Shown here in pieces: positions 25,987-33,768 of a stretch of 64,000 nt of DNA. The number at the start of each line of letters is the position of its first letter. Positions within the stretch are counted from its first letter, which is position 1. A program made the position numbers and the translations under genes. The notes below the pieces were generated by a model. It searched no databases, had not been told where the DNA came from, and saw only the letters and a program-made list of their open reading frames with translations. Source of the stretch: Desulfomonilaceae bacterium (GTDB lineage Bacteria; Desulfobacterota; Desulfomonilia; Desulfomonilales; Desulfomonilaceae); contig JAVHLK010000001.1 of the NCBI GenBank assembly GCA_031082285.1, positions 91,785-155,784 on the forward strand. Reading direction: 5' to 3'.

Positions 25987-28206
25987 ATGCACGGCATCAC
26001 CCGGAGAAAATTCCTCATCGGTTCAGCTGCCGGAAGTGCTTCCCTGCTTGCCGCCTCATATGTGAATTTCGACGCATGGGCTTCCCGAGAGAAGATCCAG
26101 GGCGAAGTGAAGGTCACCCCGACACTCTGCGATGCCTGCGGGAACTGGTGCGCCATCAAGGTTCACACGCGGGGAGGACGCATATGGAAGGCGGAAGGGA
26201 TTCCGCTCGCCGGCAACAACCGAGGGAGGATGTGCGCCAAGGGACACGGCTTCCTGCATGAGGTCTACAATCCCGACAGAATCAAGTCCCCTTTAAAACG
26301 CGTGGGGCCCAACAAGTTTGAGCCGATCTCGTGGGAACAGGCCTACAAGGAGATCGGCACAAAAGTCCGTGCCATATCGGAGAAGTACGGTCCCGGATCG
26401 CTCTTCTGGGTGAGCCATCCGCAGGCCAATGTACAGCTCACGCAACGATTCATGCAGGCCCTGAAGTCACCCAACGTCTTTTCCCACGGCAGCACCTGTT
26501 TCATGCCCAGGAACATAGGATGGTGGCTTACCGTAGGGCAGGCAAAGCCTTCCATGGATTTCGAGAACAGTCGGATGATCGTCCTGGTTGGCCGTAACCC
26601 TGCCGGTGGAATGAATCTCGGCCACTTGCGGAGCATGACCAAGGGCAGGGATCGGGGAGCCAAGGTCGTCGTGATCGATCCTCGGTACAGTGAAGCCGCG
26701 TCAATGGCCAACCAGTGGATTCGCATACGCCCGGGAACGGACCTTGCCCTCATGCTGGCTTTGGCCAATGTCATGATCTCCGAGGGCATCTATCAGAAGG
26801 AATTTGTGGAAGAGTTCACCGAGGGATTCGACGAATTCGCCGAAGAGGTGAAGAAATACACCCCGGAATGGGCCGCGGAGAAGACCGATGTTTCCAAACA
26901 GACCATCGTCACGCTGGCACACGAACTGGCCGCGGCCGCGCCGAGGGCCATTATCCATCGCGGGTATCACGGAGCGATGGGAACCCAGTACAAGAACAGC
27001 CTTCAACTGGTGAGGGCGGTTGGATGCGTCACGGGTCTATTGGGAAACTTCAATCAGCGCGGCGGAATGTTTTTTTCACCGAAGCCGAAACTGGGCGCGT
27101 TGGACAAGGACGCCCACCCCAATCCTCCCAGGGTCCCCGGCCCCATGGCGGACGGCACGGGAGACATGGAGCGCTATCCGCTGGTTCCCAGAGGACAAGG
27201 GATGACGCAGGCCATTCCGGAACTGGCAATCGAAGGAAAACTCAAAGCCGGCTTCGTCTATCACACGAATCCACTTCGGACCGTGCCGAATCCCGCCAGG
27301 GTCATCGAGGGGTACAAGAAACTGGAGTTGCTCGTGGGATTTGACTATGTCCTATCGGAGACCGCGAGCGTGTGCCATTACATTCTCCCCGAGTCCTTCT
27401 ATCTCGAGCGCGACGATGTGATCTACACCAACCAATCGGTCAAGACGAAACAGGTGTCCATTCGTCAACCAACGATCAAACCCATGTACGATACCAAGCC
27501 CTTGCTGGAGATTTTGAGTGGAATGGCCGAGCATCTGGGAATCGGTCAGTACTTCAATTTCACGCTCGACGAAATGAATCGGGCGAGTTTGAAGCCGGTG
27601 GGCGTTACGCTGGAGCAATTAAGAAAGGAAGGGGTAGTGGACTTGGGGCACGAGTGGAAACCCGGACCGCCTCGTTTCAATACTCCCAGCGGAAAACTGG
27701 AGTTCGTTTCCTCTATTCTCAGGGACTACGATCTGCCGGCGGTCCCCACATGGGAGGAGCCCCTGGTGTCGCCGGATCCCAAGGATCCGCACTCGTTTCG
27801 GATGATCCACGGCAAGCAGGCTTACCACACGCACACCCGCACCTGTAATCAACCATACCTGATGGCGATTACGACCATTAACGACGCCGCACGGGTCTGG
27901 ATACATCCCGACCGGGCAAAGGCTCTCGGCCTGAAGGACGGAGAGTGCATGACGATCAGCTCTTCGGTGGGAAGCGGAAGGGCGCGTTGCAGGATCAGCG
28001 AGGGTATTCACCCTGACTGCATCTTTGTGCCCAGCGCGTACGGCGTCTTCTCCCGCCATCTTACCCATGCCAAGAAAGACGGCGGACAGGGCGGGTTCGG
28101 GTTCGGAATATCGTATAATGACTTCCTACCGACCTATTTCTCGCCGGTGCTCGGGCATGCCATGGTCAATGAAATCGTGGTGAAAGTTGAGAAAACCTAT
28201 GCGTGA
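25987..28206 (+). CDS. Molybdopterin oxidoreductase, polysulfide/thiosulfate reductase-type catalytic subunit
   Basis: A 739-residue exported enzyme of the DMSO-reductase family. The N-terminal Tat signal is TRRKFLIGSAAG (5-16). The [4Fe-4S] motif uses Cys48, Cys51, Cys55 and Cys83. The probable Mo/W ligand is Cys171 (HGSTCFMPRN), as in PsrA/PhsA and unlike the Ser or Asp of DMSO or nitrate reductases. Further family blocks are VLVGRNPAGG, VVVIDPRYSEAA, HTNPLRTVPNP and the C-terminal dinucleotide-binding domain (HTRTCNQPYL). With the next two genes it forms a PsrABC-like complex on the outer face of the inner membrane. The true substrate (polysulfide, thiosulfate, tetrathionate or arsenic/selenium oxyanions) cannot be decided. 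Confidence 0.9.
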   Translation: MHGITRRKFLIGSAAGSASLLAASYVNFDAWASREKIQGEVKVTPTLCDACGNWCAIKVHTRGGRIWKAEGIPLAGNNRGRMCAKGHGFLHEVYNPDRIKSPLKRVGPNKFEPISWEQAYKEIGTKVRAISEKYGPGSLFWVSHPQANVQLTQRFMQALKSPNVFSHGSTCFMPRNIGWWLTVGQAKPSMDFENSRMIVLVGRNPAGGMNLGHLRSMTKGRDRGAKVVVIDPRYSEAASMANQWIRIRPGTDLALMLALANVMISEGIYQKEFVEEFTEGFDEFAEEVKKYTPEWAAEKTDVSKQTIVTLAHELAAAAPRAIIHRGYHGAMGTQYKNSLQLVRAVGCVTGLLGNFNQRGGMFFSPKPKLGALDKDAHPNPPRVPGPMADGTGDMERYPLVPRGQGMTQAIPELAIEGKLKAGFVYHTNPLRTVPNPARVIEGYKKLELLVGFDYVLSETASVCHYILPESFYLERDDVIYTNQSVKTKQVSIRQPTIKPMYDTKPLLEILSGMAEHLGIGQYFNFTLDEMNRASLKPVGVTLEQLRKEGVVDLGHEWKPGPPRFNTPSGKLEFVSSILRDYDLPAVPTWEEPLVSPDPKDPHSFRMIHGKQAYHTHTRTCNQPYLMAITTINDAARVWIHPDRAKALGLKDGECMTISSSVGSGRARCRISEGIHPDCIFVPSAYGVFSRHLTHAKKDGGQGGFGFGISYNDFLPTYFSPVLGHAMVNEIVVKVEKTYA

Positions 28207-28255
28207 AATATGGGAAACGCTCTGATACGAGGTCGGATTTCCCTGGGAGCTGAAA

Positions 28256-28798
28256 ATGCCTCGATACGGAATAGCGATTGACACAACCAAATGCATCGGC
28301 TGCCACGCATGTCGGGTCGCCTGCCAGAATCAGAACGATCTGCCTGTCCACGAGGAGTTCAATCGGATCGTGGAAAGGGAGCGTGGCGTTTTTCCGTCTT
28401 TTTCAAAGGAGTTCGTTCCTCTGCAATGCAATCACTGCAAGGACGCTCCATGCGAGCGGGTCTGCCCCACCGGCGCGACGTACACGTCGGATGAAGGCGT
28501 GGTATTGGTCAACACCAAGACCTGTGTGGGGTGCAAGTATTGCATCGAAGCGTGTCCGTACAAGATGCGGACCATGGACCATGGGAAGGGCATTGTGGTC
28601 AAGTGTCGCATGTGCATTGAGTTGGTGCGCGAAGGCGGGACCCCGGCATGTGTTTCGACGTGCCCCACTCAAGTGCGGATCTTCGGGGATCTCGACGATC
28701 CGACAAGTGAGATATCTCGGTTTATCGCAGAGCACCGAGCCCAGCCTCTTCGAGCGGACCTCAATACCGGTCCGAGAATCTACTACAAAAGGAGTTGA
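28256..28798 (+). CDS. Four-cluster ferredoxin subunit (PsrB/PhsB type)
   Basis: A 180-residue iron-sulfur protein with 16 cysteines in four groups (CIGCHACRVAC, CNHCKDAPCERVC, CVGCKYCIEAC, CRMC...ACVSTC), enough for four [4Fe-4S] clusters. It would pass electrons between the NrfD membrane subunit and the molybdenum subunit. It lacks its own signal peptide and probably travels with the Tat-exported catalytic subunit. GGGAG precedes the ATG; it is 49 bases after the catalytic gene and 2 bases from the next start. Confidence 0.93.
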   Translation: MPRYGIAIDTTKCIGCHACRVACQNQNDLPVHEEFNRIVERERGVFPSFSKEFVPLQCNHCKDAPCERVCPTGATYTSDEGVVLVNTKTCVGCKYCIEACPYKMRTMDHGKGIVVKCRMCIELVREGGTPACVSTCPTQVRIFGDLDDPTSEISRFIAEHRAQPLRADLNTGPRIYYKRS

Positions 28799-28800
28799 CC

Positions 28801-29685
28801 ATGCCTGAGAGCGCGTGGGGATGGCTGATCATAACCTATCTGTTCCTGGCCGGCGCGGGCGCGGGCGCGTTCATTTCTGCGGTCGCCTGCGATCTTCTCG
28901 CTCCGGACTGGTCAAGATCCCTTGCCCGAGCAGGGTCCTTGGCCGCGGGGCCGCTGGTGGCAATCGGGACGGCATGTCTGGTCCTGGATCTCGAAGCCGG
29001 ATTGTGGGAACCGTGGCGTCAAATCTATCTCGTGGGCAACCTGCGCAGCATGATCGCATGGGGAGTGATCATTCTGTCGGTATTCATCCCGATCGCGTTC
29101 ATCTACGCGGCCGCGCTCAACGAGATCACCTTTGTGGGCAGAATAGCCAAAAAGTATCTGTTACACCTGGAGATTGTAGGGAGCGTATTGGCGGTGGCAA
29201 CCGCAGGCTACACCGGGGTGCTCATCGCGGTAATCAACGGAGTCCCCTTCTGGAACACGTCGCTCATGCCGGTCCTCTTCATGGCTTCGGCAATGTCCAC
29301 GGGTCTTGCCGTCGCGATGATCGGAGCGGCCATCATAGACATCCGAACCATCAAGACCCTGTCGAATTTTGCTCTGGGTCACGTGATATTCCTCGCAGTG
29401 GAAGGGCTCGTCCTGGGACTGCTCATTTTCATATCTCTCACCAGATCCGCCGAAGCCGCGGCATCGGCTCAGACCCTGATATCGGGCAACCTGAGTCCTT
29501 ACTTCTGGTCCCTGGTGGTCGTTGTGGGAATACTGATTCCGTTTGTCCTGAGTATCGTGGAATACTACGAATATGGTGAGATGCCCAAGTACCTTGTTGT
29601 CGGAGCCGACCTCCTGGTGTTGGTGGGCGGAATGTCCCTCCGGGCTCTGATCATCTATTCGGGGCAGCCCCCGCAGATTGTGTGA
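28801..29685 (+). CDS. NrfD/PsrC-type membrane subunit
   Basis: A 294-residue protein with about eight hydrophobic segments. ATG 28801 is chosen over TTG 28795 because AAGGAG sits 7 bases upstream. The N-terminal motif LFLAGAGAGAFISAVACDL and a mid-protein VFIPIAFIYAA pattern fit the NrfD family, which holds no haem but binds quinone at the periplasmic side. It anchors the two preceding subunits and links them to the quinone pool. Confidence 0.9.
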   Translation: MPESAWGWLIITYLFLAGAGAGAFISAVACDLLAPDWSRSLARAGSLAAGPLVAIGTACLVLDLEAGLWEPWRQIYLVGNLRSMIAWGVIILSVFIPIAFIYAAALNEITFVGRIAKKYLLHLEIVGSVLAVATAGYTGVLIAVINGVPFWNTSLMPVLFMASAMSTGLAVAMIGAAIIDIRTIKTLSNFALGHVIFLAVEGLVLGLLIFISLTRSAEAAASAQTLISGNLSPYFWSLVVVVGILIPFVLSIVEYYEYGEMPKYLVVGADLLVLVGGMSLRALIIYSGQPPQIV

Positions 29686-29717
29686 CGCGAACCAGTACGC
29701 GGAACCGAGGAAAGACG

Positions 29718-30359
29718 ATGAATCACCAATCCGGCGCAGCATACATAGGCGATACGTGTGGGGGTCCGCACATCGACGATCCGGTGCAGGCCGTCGTGGC
29801 ACTGGCAAGACTCTTCGGTTCATCGGAACCGCTTGGGCAAGCAGAAGCCGAAGAAACGGTCGACGTGCTCGCACGGGTTCCTGCAGGATGCTTCGGCGAG
29901 TATCGTGACGATCCGGCGAGATTTGTCGATGCGTGGAATCGCGTGCGAGACCTGTTCAAGGGTTTGCCCAAGGTGCTGCCTTTGGAGGAATCCTTCTACA
30001 AGGAATGGACCTCCGATCGCTCACATCCTTTGGTCGGACGCAAAGGATTGGCCTGGGGCGATCCCGCCGCGCACGTCCTGGCAATGTTCAATGAATTTGG
30101 AATTGCGCTGCGTGCCGAAGATCCAAGATCGCCCGACCACATAGCCGTCCTACTGGAATTCCTCGCGTTTCTCATGGAGAATCGCCCCACGGAAGAGGCT
30201 CAAGCGTTTTGCAGGGACCATCTGGACTGGCTTCCCGATCTTCGGCGTGAAGCGACGGTAAGAGGTTTTGAGGGGGTGTTTCAACACATGGTACTGACCG
30301 TGGAGAGTCTGGTACATTACATCACCACCATCCAAGAACGGGGAGGCCGACATGGCTGA
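29718..30359 (+). CDS. TorD/DmsD-family molybdoenzyme chaperone
   Basis: A 213-residue cytoplasmic helical protein. ATG 29718 follows GAGGAAAG. The family signature around LPLEESFYKEWTSD (P-x-E-S-x-Y) and the C-terminal FCRDHLDWLPDL are present. Such chaperones bind the Tat signal of a specific molybdoenzyme and hold it until cofactor insertion; the client is almost certainly the catalytic subunit three genes upstream. Its end overlaps the next gene by eight bases. Confidence 0.87.
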   Translation: MNHQSGAAYIGDTCGGPHIDDPVQAVVALARLFGSSEPLGQAEAEETVDVLARVPAGCFGEYRDDPARFVDAWNRVRDLFKGLPKVLPLEESFYKEWTSDRSHPLVGRKGLAWGDPAAHVLAMFNEFGIALRAEDPRSPDHIAVLLEFLAFLMENRPTEEAQAFCRDHLDWLPDLRREATVRGFEGVFQHMVLTVESLVHYITTIQERGGRHG

Positions 30360-30795
30360 CGAGACGAGAGATCCGAGCCAAGAAGCGGAAACCAACAAAG
30401 ACGACCTTGAAGAAGGAACCCCGGGACGAGAAGAGCCGGAAGTCAAGGCCGAGTCTCAAGGCTCGGAAGAGACCCCGGCGACGCCGGTCCCGGATGAGAT
30501 CAAGAATAATCACATTGCTCAGAAGAGAGGCCGAATGGTGGCCGCGGGCGTTATTGCGTCAGTGATCCTGGCCGTCATCGCGGTGGCGGTCGCGGGGATT
30601 TTTCAACTTACCTCGGGATGGCTGATCAAGTGCCCAAGCGACTTGCCGGTCAACGATCCCGCACCCGTCCTCTGGAAGAGCCTGGTGAGCGACGATGTTG
30701 CGTCGGCTTCTCTGGGGGTCCCAAAGGAACTGATGGAACAAGCGCGATGGAAGGGATCGCCGGGCGAAGAAACCTCTTCCGAGGAGTCCAAGTGA
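30352..30795 (+). CDS. Single-span membrane protein of unknown function in the sulfur locus
   Basis: A 147-residue protein. The first 55 residues are acidic, rich in Glu, Pro and Thr, and likely disordered in the cytoplasm. One membrane helix spans about 62-84 (VAAGVIASVILAVIAVAV). The remaining 60 residues would be periplasmic and contain one Cys (LIKCPSDLP). No family recognised. It overlaps the TorD gene by eight bases, so co-expression with the reductase is very likely. Confidence 0.75.
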   Translation: MADETRDPSQEAETNKDDLEEGTPGREEPEVKAESQGSEETPATPVPDEIKNNHIAQKRGRMVAAGVIASVILAVIAVAVAGIFQLTSGWLIKCPSDLPVNDPAPVLWKSLVSDDVASASLGVPKELMEQARWKGSPGEETSSEESK

Positions 30796-30827
30796 CATGA
30801 ATCTGCTGTGGGAAAGGATAAAGAATA

Positions 30828-31355
30828 ATGCAAGCGCCTGATTATGCACAGGGATTTTGGAATCCGTATGTGGCCGGGGTAGCTCTGGGCCTCGTACTGT
30901 TAATGAGCTTCTACTTGATGGGAACCGGTCTCGGCGCGTCGGGCGCCGTAGTCCGAACCGCTGCGGTGGTTGCTCACAGTGTGGCGCCTGAAGCAGTCGA
31001 GCAGAACGAATTCTTCAAATCGCTCTTTAAGTCGGGCGGCAAGCACCCCCTGATGAACAGAATTGTGTTCATGGTGTTGGGGATTTTCCTTGGGGGATTC
31101 GTTGCCGTATTGACCGCCCGAAGGTTCAGACCCGAGGTGGGGAGGGGACCGACGGCAGGCGTGGGACTGAGGTTATCCCTGGCTTTTGTGGGGGGAGTTC
31201 TCGGCGGAGTAGGTACTCGATTCGCCCTCGGATGCACGAGCGGTCAAGCGTTGAGTGGTGGGGCGACCATGGCGGCCGGCAGTTGGGCCTTTATGCTGGC
31301 GGTTTTTGGGACCGCTTTCGCAGCCGCATACTTTGTGAGGAGGCAATGGTCATGA
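30828..31355 (+). CDS. YeeE/YedE-type sulfur-compound transporter, half 1
   Basis: A 175-residue membrane protein with about four to five helices. Motif FALGCTSGQALSGGATMAAGS contains the conserved cysteine of YeeE/YedE channels, which carry thiosulfate or related sulfur compounds. The full-length family has two such repeats in one protein; here the second is in the next gene, joined by an ATGA overlap. A mini frame of 14 codons (30797-30841) after the previous stop overlaps this start. Confidence 0.88.
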   Translation: MQAPDYAQGFWNPYVAGVALGLVLLMSFYLMGTGLGASGAVVRTAAVVAHSVAPEAVEQNEFFKSLFKSGGKHPLMNRIVFMVLGIFLGGFVAVLTARRFRPEVGRGPTAGVGLRLSLAFVGGVLGGVGTRFALGCTSGQALSGGATMAAGSWAFMLAVFGTAFAAAYFVRRQWS

Positions 31356-31978
31356 CCGGACCTCTCTATCTATTCGGCACATTCGGATACGGCACCAGCC
31401 TCATCGTGTCGCTCATCACGGGCTTCTTCTTCGGGTTTGTACTGGAACGGGCGGGATTCGCCGATTCCCGTACGCTCACCAACATTTTCTATTTTCGAGA
31501 CATGCGCGTGTTGCGGGTCATGTTCTCCGCACTCACGACGGCCATGGTAGGCCTGATCGTCCTCAGTTGGTTGGGATTGTTTGATTACTCGGTACTCCTC
31601 CAGTATGCGTTGCTCGAGACCTTCTTGTGGCCGCAACTTGTGGGAGGGATTCTGTTCGGACTCGGCTTCATCATAGGCGGCTATTGTCCGGGCACGTCCA
31701 TGGTGGGAATCGTATCGGGCCGGCTCGATGCGATAGTCTTCCTCGGTGGAATGTTCGTGGGCATTTATGTATTCGCAGCCGGGTTTCCCATATGGAGCAC
31801 TTTCGCATCGAGCGGGAACTTGGGCCGACTCACTCTGTGGCAGGTATTCGACATTCCGATGAGCGTCATGGCCGCGCTGATCGTCGCGATGGCTCTGGCT
31901 GCCTTTTGGCTCGCGGGATTGGCCGAGAAATGGGCGCCGTATGACAAAAAGGGCTCGCCGGCGCAACGCCGTTCGTGA
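31352..31978 (+). CDS. YeeE/YedE-type sulfur-compound transporter, half 2
   Basis: A 208-residue membrane protein with about five to six helices. ATG 31352 is preferred over 31346 because GAGGAGG then has an 8-base spacing; the start overlaps the stop of half 1. Motif GGYCPGTSMVGIVSGR holds the second conserved cysteine. FVLERAGFADSRTL near residue 30 is typical of the family. Together with half 1 it likely forms one transporter feeding sulfur compounds to, or removing them from, the reductase. Confidence 0.88.
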   Translation: MTGPLYLFGTFGYGTSLIVSLITGFFFGFVLERAGFADSRTLTNIFYFRDMRVLRVMFSALTTAMVGLIVLSWLGLFDYSVLLQYALLETFLWPQLVGGILFGLGFIIGGYCPGTSMVGIVSGRLDAIVFLGGMFVGIYVFAAGFPIWSTFASSGNLGRLTLWQVFDIPMSVMAALIVAMALAAFWLAGLAEKWAPYDKKGSPAQRRS

Positions 31979-32017
31979 TAGTACTGGGGGTAATTTTACA
32001 AAAGGAGGAACGTATTG

Positions 32018-32311
32018 ATGGCAAAGATTGTTCGCCTAATGGTAGTTGTAGTTGCTCTGGTCGCCTTCGGTCTTGCGACGCCGGCCGTGGCGGCGGAGTT
32101 CTACGTGGTCAAGGACGCGGCGGGAGACAAGCTTTCCGTGACGGACCAGAAACCCGCGGACGCCAAGTTGATCGTCAAGGGACCGTTCAAGACCAAGGCT
32201 GAAGCGGACGATGCGTTGAAACAAATTGCCGCGGAGAGTGCTGCTAAGCCGCCGGAAAAGGCTGCGAGCACCACGAAGAAACCCGTGGCGCCTCCTGAAG
32301 AAGGCTGCTGA
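32018..32311 (+). CDS. Small secreted protein of the sulfur locus
   Basis: A 97-residue protein with a cleavable signal peptide ending AVA (about residue 26). The mature part begins EFYVVKDAAGDKLSVTD and includes a GPFKTKAEADDALKQIA segment reminiscent of short SPOR-like or periplasmic helper domains; the tail is Ala/Pro/Lys rich and ends in Cys. A strong AAAGGAGG precedes the TTG-ATG start. Function unknown; position suggests a periplasmic accessory of the reductase. Confidence 0.72.
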   Translation: MAKIVRLMVVVVALVAFGLATPAVAAEFYVVKDAAGDKLSVTDQKPADAKLIVKGPFKTKAEADDALKQIAAESAAKPPEKAASTTKKPVAPPEEGC

Positions 32312-32332
32312 CAAAGTCGAGCGGGCGAGAAT

Positions 32333-32379
32333 GACGGGCGGTGTGGGTCCCATCGGGGGTGCGCCGCCCGTCCTCTTTT
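32333..32379 (+). terminator. Intrinsic terminator between the small protein and the Rieske gene
   Basis: A 9-bp stem, GACGGGCGG (32333-32341) with CCGCCCGTC (32364-32372), is followed by CTCTTTT. It lies 22 bases after the stop of the small secreted protein. It would separate, at least in part, the reductase/transporter transcript from the Rieske-cytochrome b pair. Confidence 0.6.
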
Positions 32380-32454
32380 CGGGCATTTGGTGCGGCCTTG
32401 GAACGGATTCGCGTTCCGTCTCATCGTGCATCCCGGATGTCAAGAGCCGGACAC

Positions 32455-32880
32455 ATGACCACACGCTCTTTCATTAAGTATCTCTTGCTTTCCCTGGCGG
32501 TTGCGGCGTCCGGCATGGCCGCGTGGGGCATCGCGATGTTTTCCGGCATCAGGCAGGGGAAAAAGAGCACACGGCAATTCTCTCGACAGATCATCGACGA
32601 TCTCAGACCGGGGCAACCCGTTCACGTGTCCGAAGCCGGGGCCTGGCTGATTAAGCGAGACGATGAGGTCGTTGCGTTTGACGACCGCTGTACTCACCTG
32701 GGGTGCCGTCAGAAGTGGAATTCTCAGGAGAGCAGGTTCGAATGCCCCTGTCACGGAAGTATTTTCGATATTGACGGCAACGTACAACGGGGGCCGGCCG
32801 TCAGTCCGATGCCGCGACTGTACCTGCGGTATTCGGAAGGCAACGAGGTTCGTCTGGTAGACAAACCTCCCGCTTCCTGA
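32455..32880 (+). CDS. Rieske [2Fe-2S] protein
   Basis: A 141-residue protein with one N-terminal membrane helix (about 5-28) and a soluble Rieske domain. Cluster motifs are CTHLGC and CPCHGS (Cys-x-His and Cys-x2-His), with the Gly/Pro loop PAVSPMPRL. No twin-arginine is visible in the leader. ATG 32455 was chosen because the membrane helix follows directly; ATG 32437 is possible. It is the typical partner of a cytochrome b and is followed by one. Confidence 0.9.
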   Translation: MTTRSFIKYLLLSLAVAASGMAAWGIAMFSGIRQGKKSTRQFSRQIIDDLRPGQPVHVSEAGAWLIKRDDEVVAFDDRCTHLGCRQKWNSQESRFECPCHGSIFDIDGNVQRGPAVSPMPRLYLRYSEGNEVRLVDKPPAS

Positions 32881-33088
32881 CTTGAACGAGTCTCGAAGAT
32901 CCTCTCTCCGCCGTCTCGATCCCGATGAGTCGGTATGACGTCACCGGAGTCCCCAGACACTGTGCGAGACGCCGAGAATTGGGCGGGCCTTTCCGGAGTC
33001 CTCCGTAGCCCGGGTCTCCGTCCCCGAGAGGACTCAGGTGTCGGGTCTCCTTCTCGGTATCGGGAGAAGAATACGTGGAGAAGATCAC

Positions 33089-33745
33089 GTGATCGACTTA
33101 TCGGAACGCAGCACGAAGGGATCCTTTTCCCGGTTGCTTCTGCACCTCCACCCCCGCACAATTCCCGAAGCATCGGCGCGAGTCCGTTTCACGTGGTGTT
33201 TTGGCGGCCTGGCGGTGTGGATGTTTCTCATCGAGAGCATCACGGGGGTGGTACTCATGTTGCGCTATGTGCCCACGCTGTCGGACGCGTATCCATCCAT
33301 TCAGGACATCACTCACATTGCCCCGTACGGATTCTTTGTGAGAAATCTTCACTACTGGTGCGGCCAGGGGATGGTAGTGCTGGTGGTACTCCACATGGTG
33401 AGGGTGTTTGTCACGGGTTCCTTTGCCGCGCCGAGGCGGATGAACTGGCTGATAGGATTGATGCTCCTGATCGGCACTCTTTTGGTGGACTTCACCGGCT
33501 ATCTGCTCATATGGGACGATCGAGCTTTGTGGGCGTGGACCATCGCTCGAAATCTGACCCAAGGGCTCCCGATCCTCGGGCCGTTTTCAGCGGCGATAAT
33601 CTTCGGACCGCCGGAGTTGGGCGATATGTCCCTTATCAGGCTTTATGCCTGGCATGTGGTCGTGCTTCCGGCCGCGCTGGTCCTGTTGATGGGGTGGCAC
33701 TTCTGGAGGGTACGCAAAGACGGCGGGATTTCGAAGCCCCTCTGA
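33089..33745 (+). CDS. Cytochrome b6-like membrane protein
   Basis: A 218-residue protein with four main membrane helices, the N-terminal half of cytochrome b. GTG 33089 is supported by GGAG 8 bases upstream; GTG 33038 in the same frame is an alternative. Haem ligands are two His pairs: LHYWCGQGM...LHMVR (13 residues between) and YAWHVVV...WHFWR (14 between, the b6f-type spacing). No subunit IV or cytochrome c1 gene follows, so with the Rieske protein it forms a reduced quinol-oxidising module, perhaps linked to the sulfur reductase. Confidence 0.87.
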   Translation: MIDLSERSTKGSFSRLLLHLHPRTIPEASARVRFTWCFGGLAVWMFLIESITGVVLMLRYVPTLSDAYPSIQDITHIAPYGFFVRNLHYWCGQGMVVLVVLHMVRVFVTGSFAAPRRMNWLIGLMLLIGTLLVDFTGYLLIWDDRALWAWTIARNLTQGLPILGPFSAAIIFGPPELGDMSLIRLYAWHVVVLPAALVLLMGWHFWRVRKDGGISKPL

Positions 33746-33768
33746 GGCGCGAGTGAGCGGGACCGTGG

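Noticed and set aside
32935..33756. Plus-strand frame of 273 codons overlapping cytochrome b
   Set aside because: It overlaps the cytochrome b gene in another frame and has no family-like sequence.
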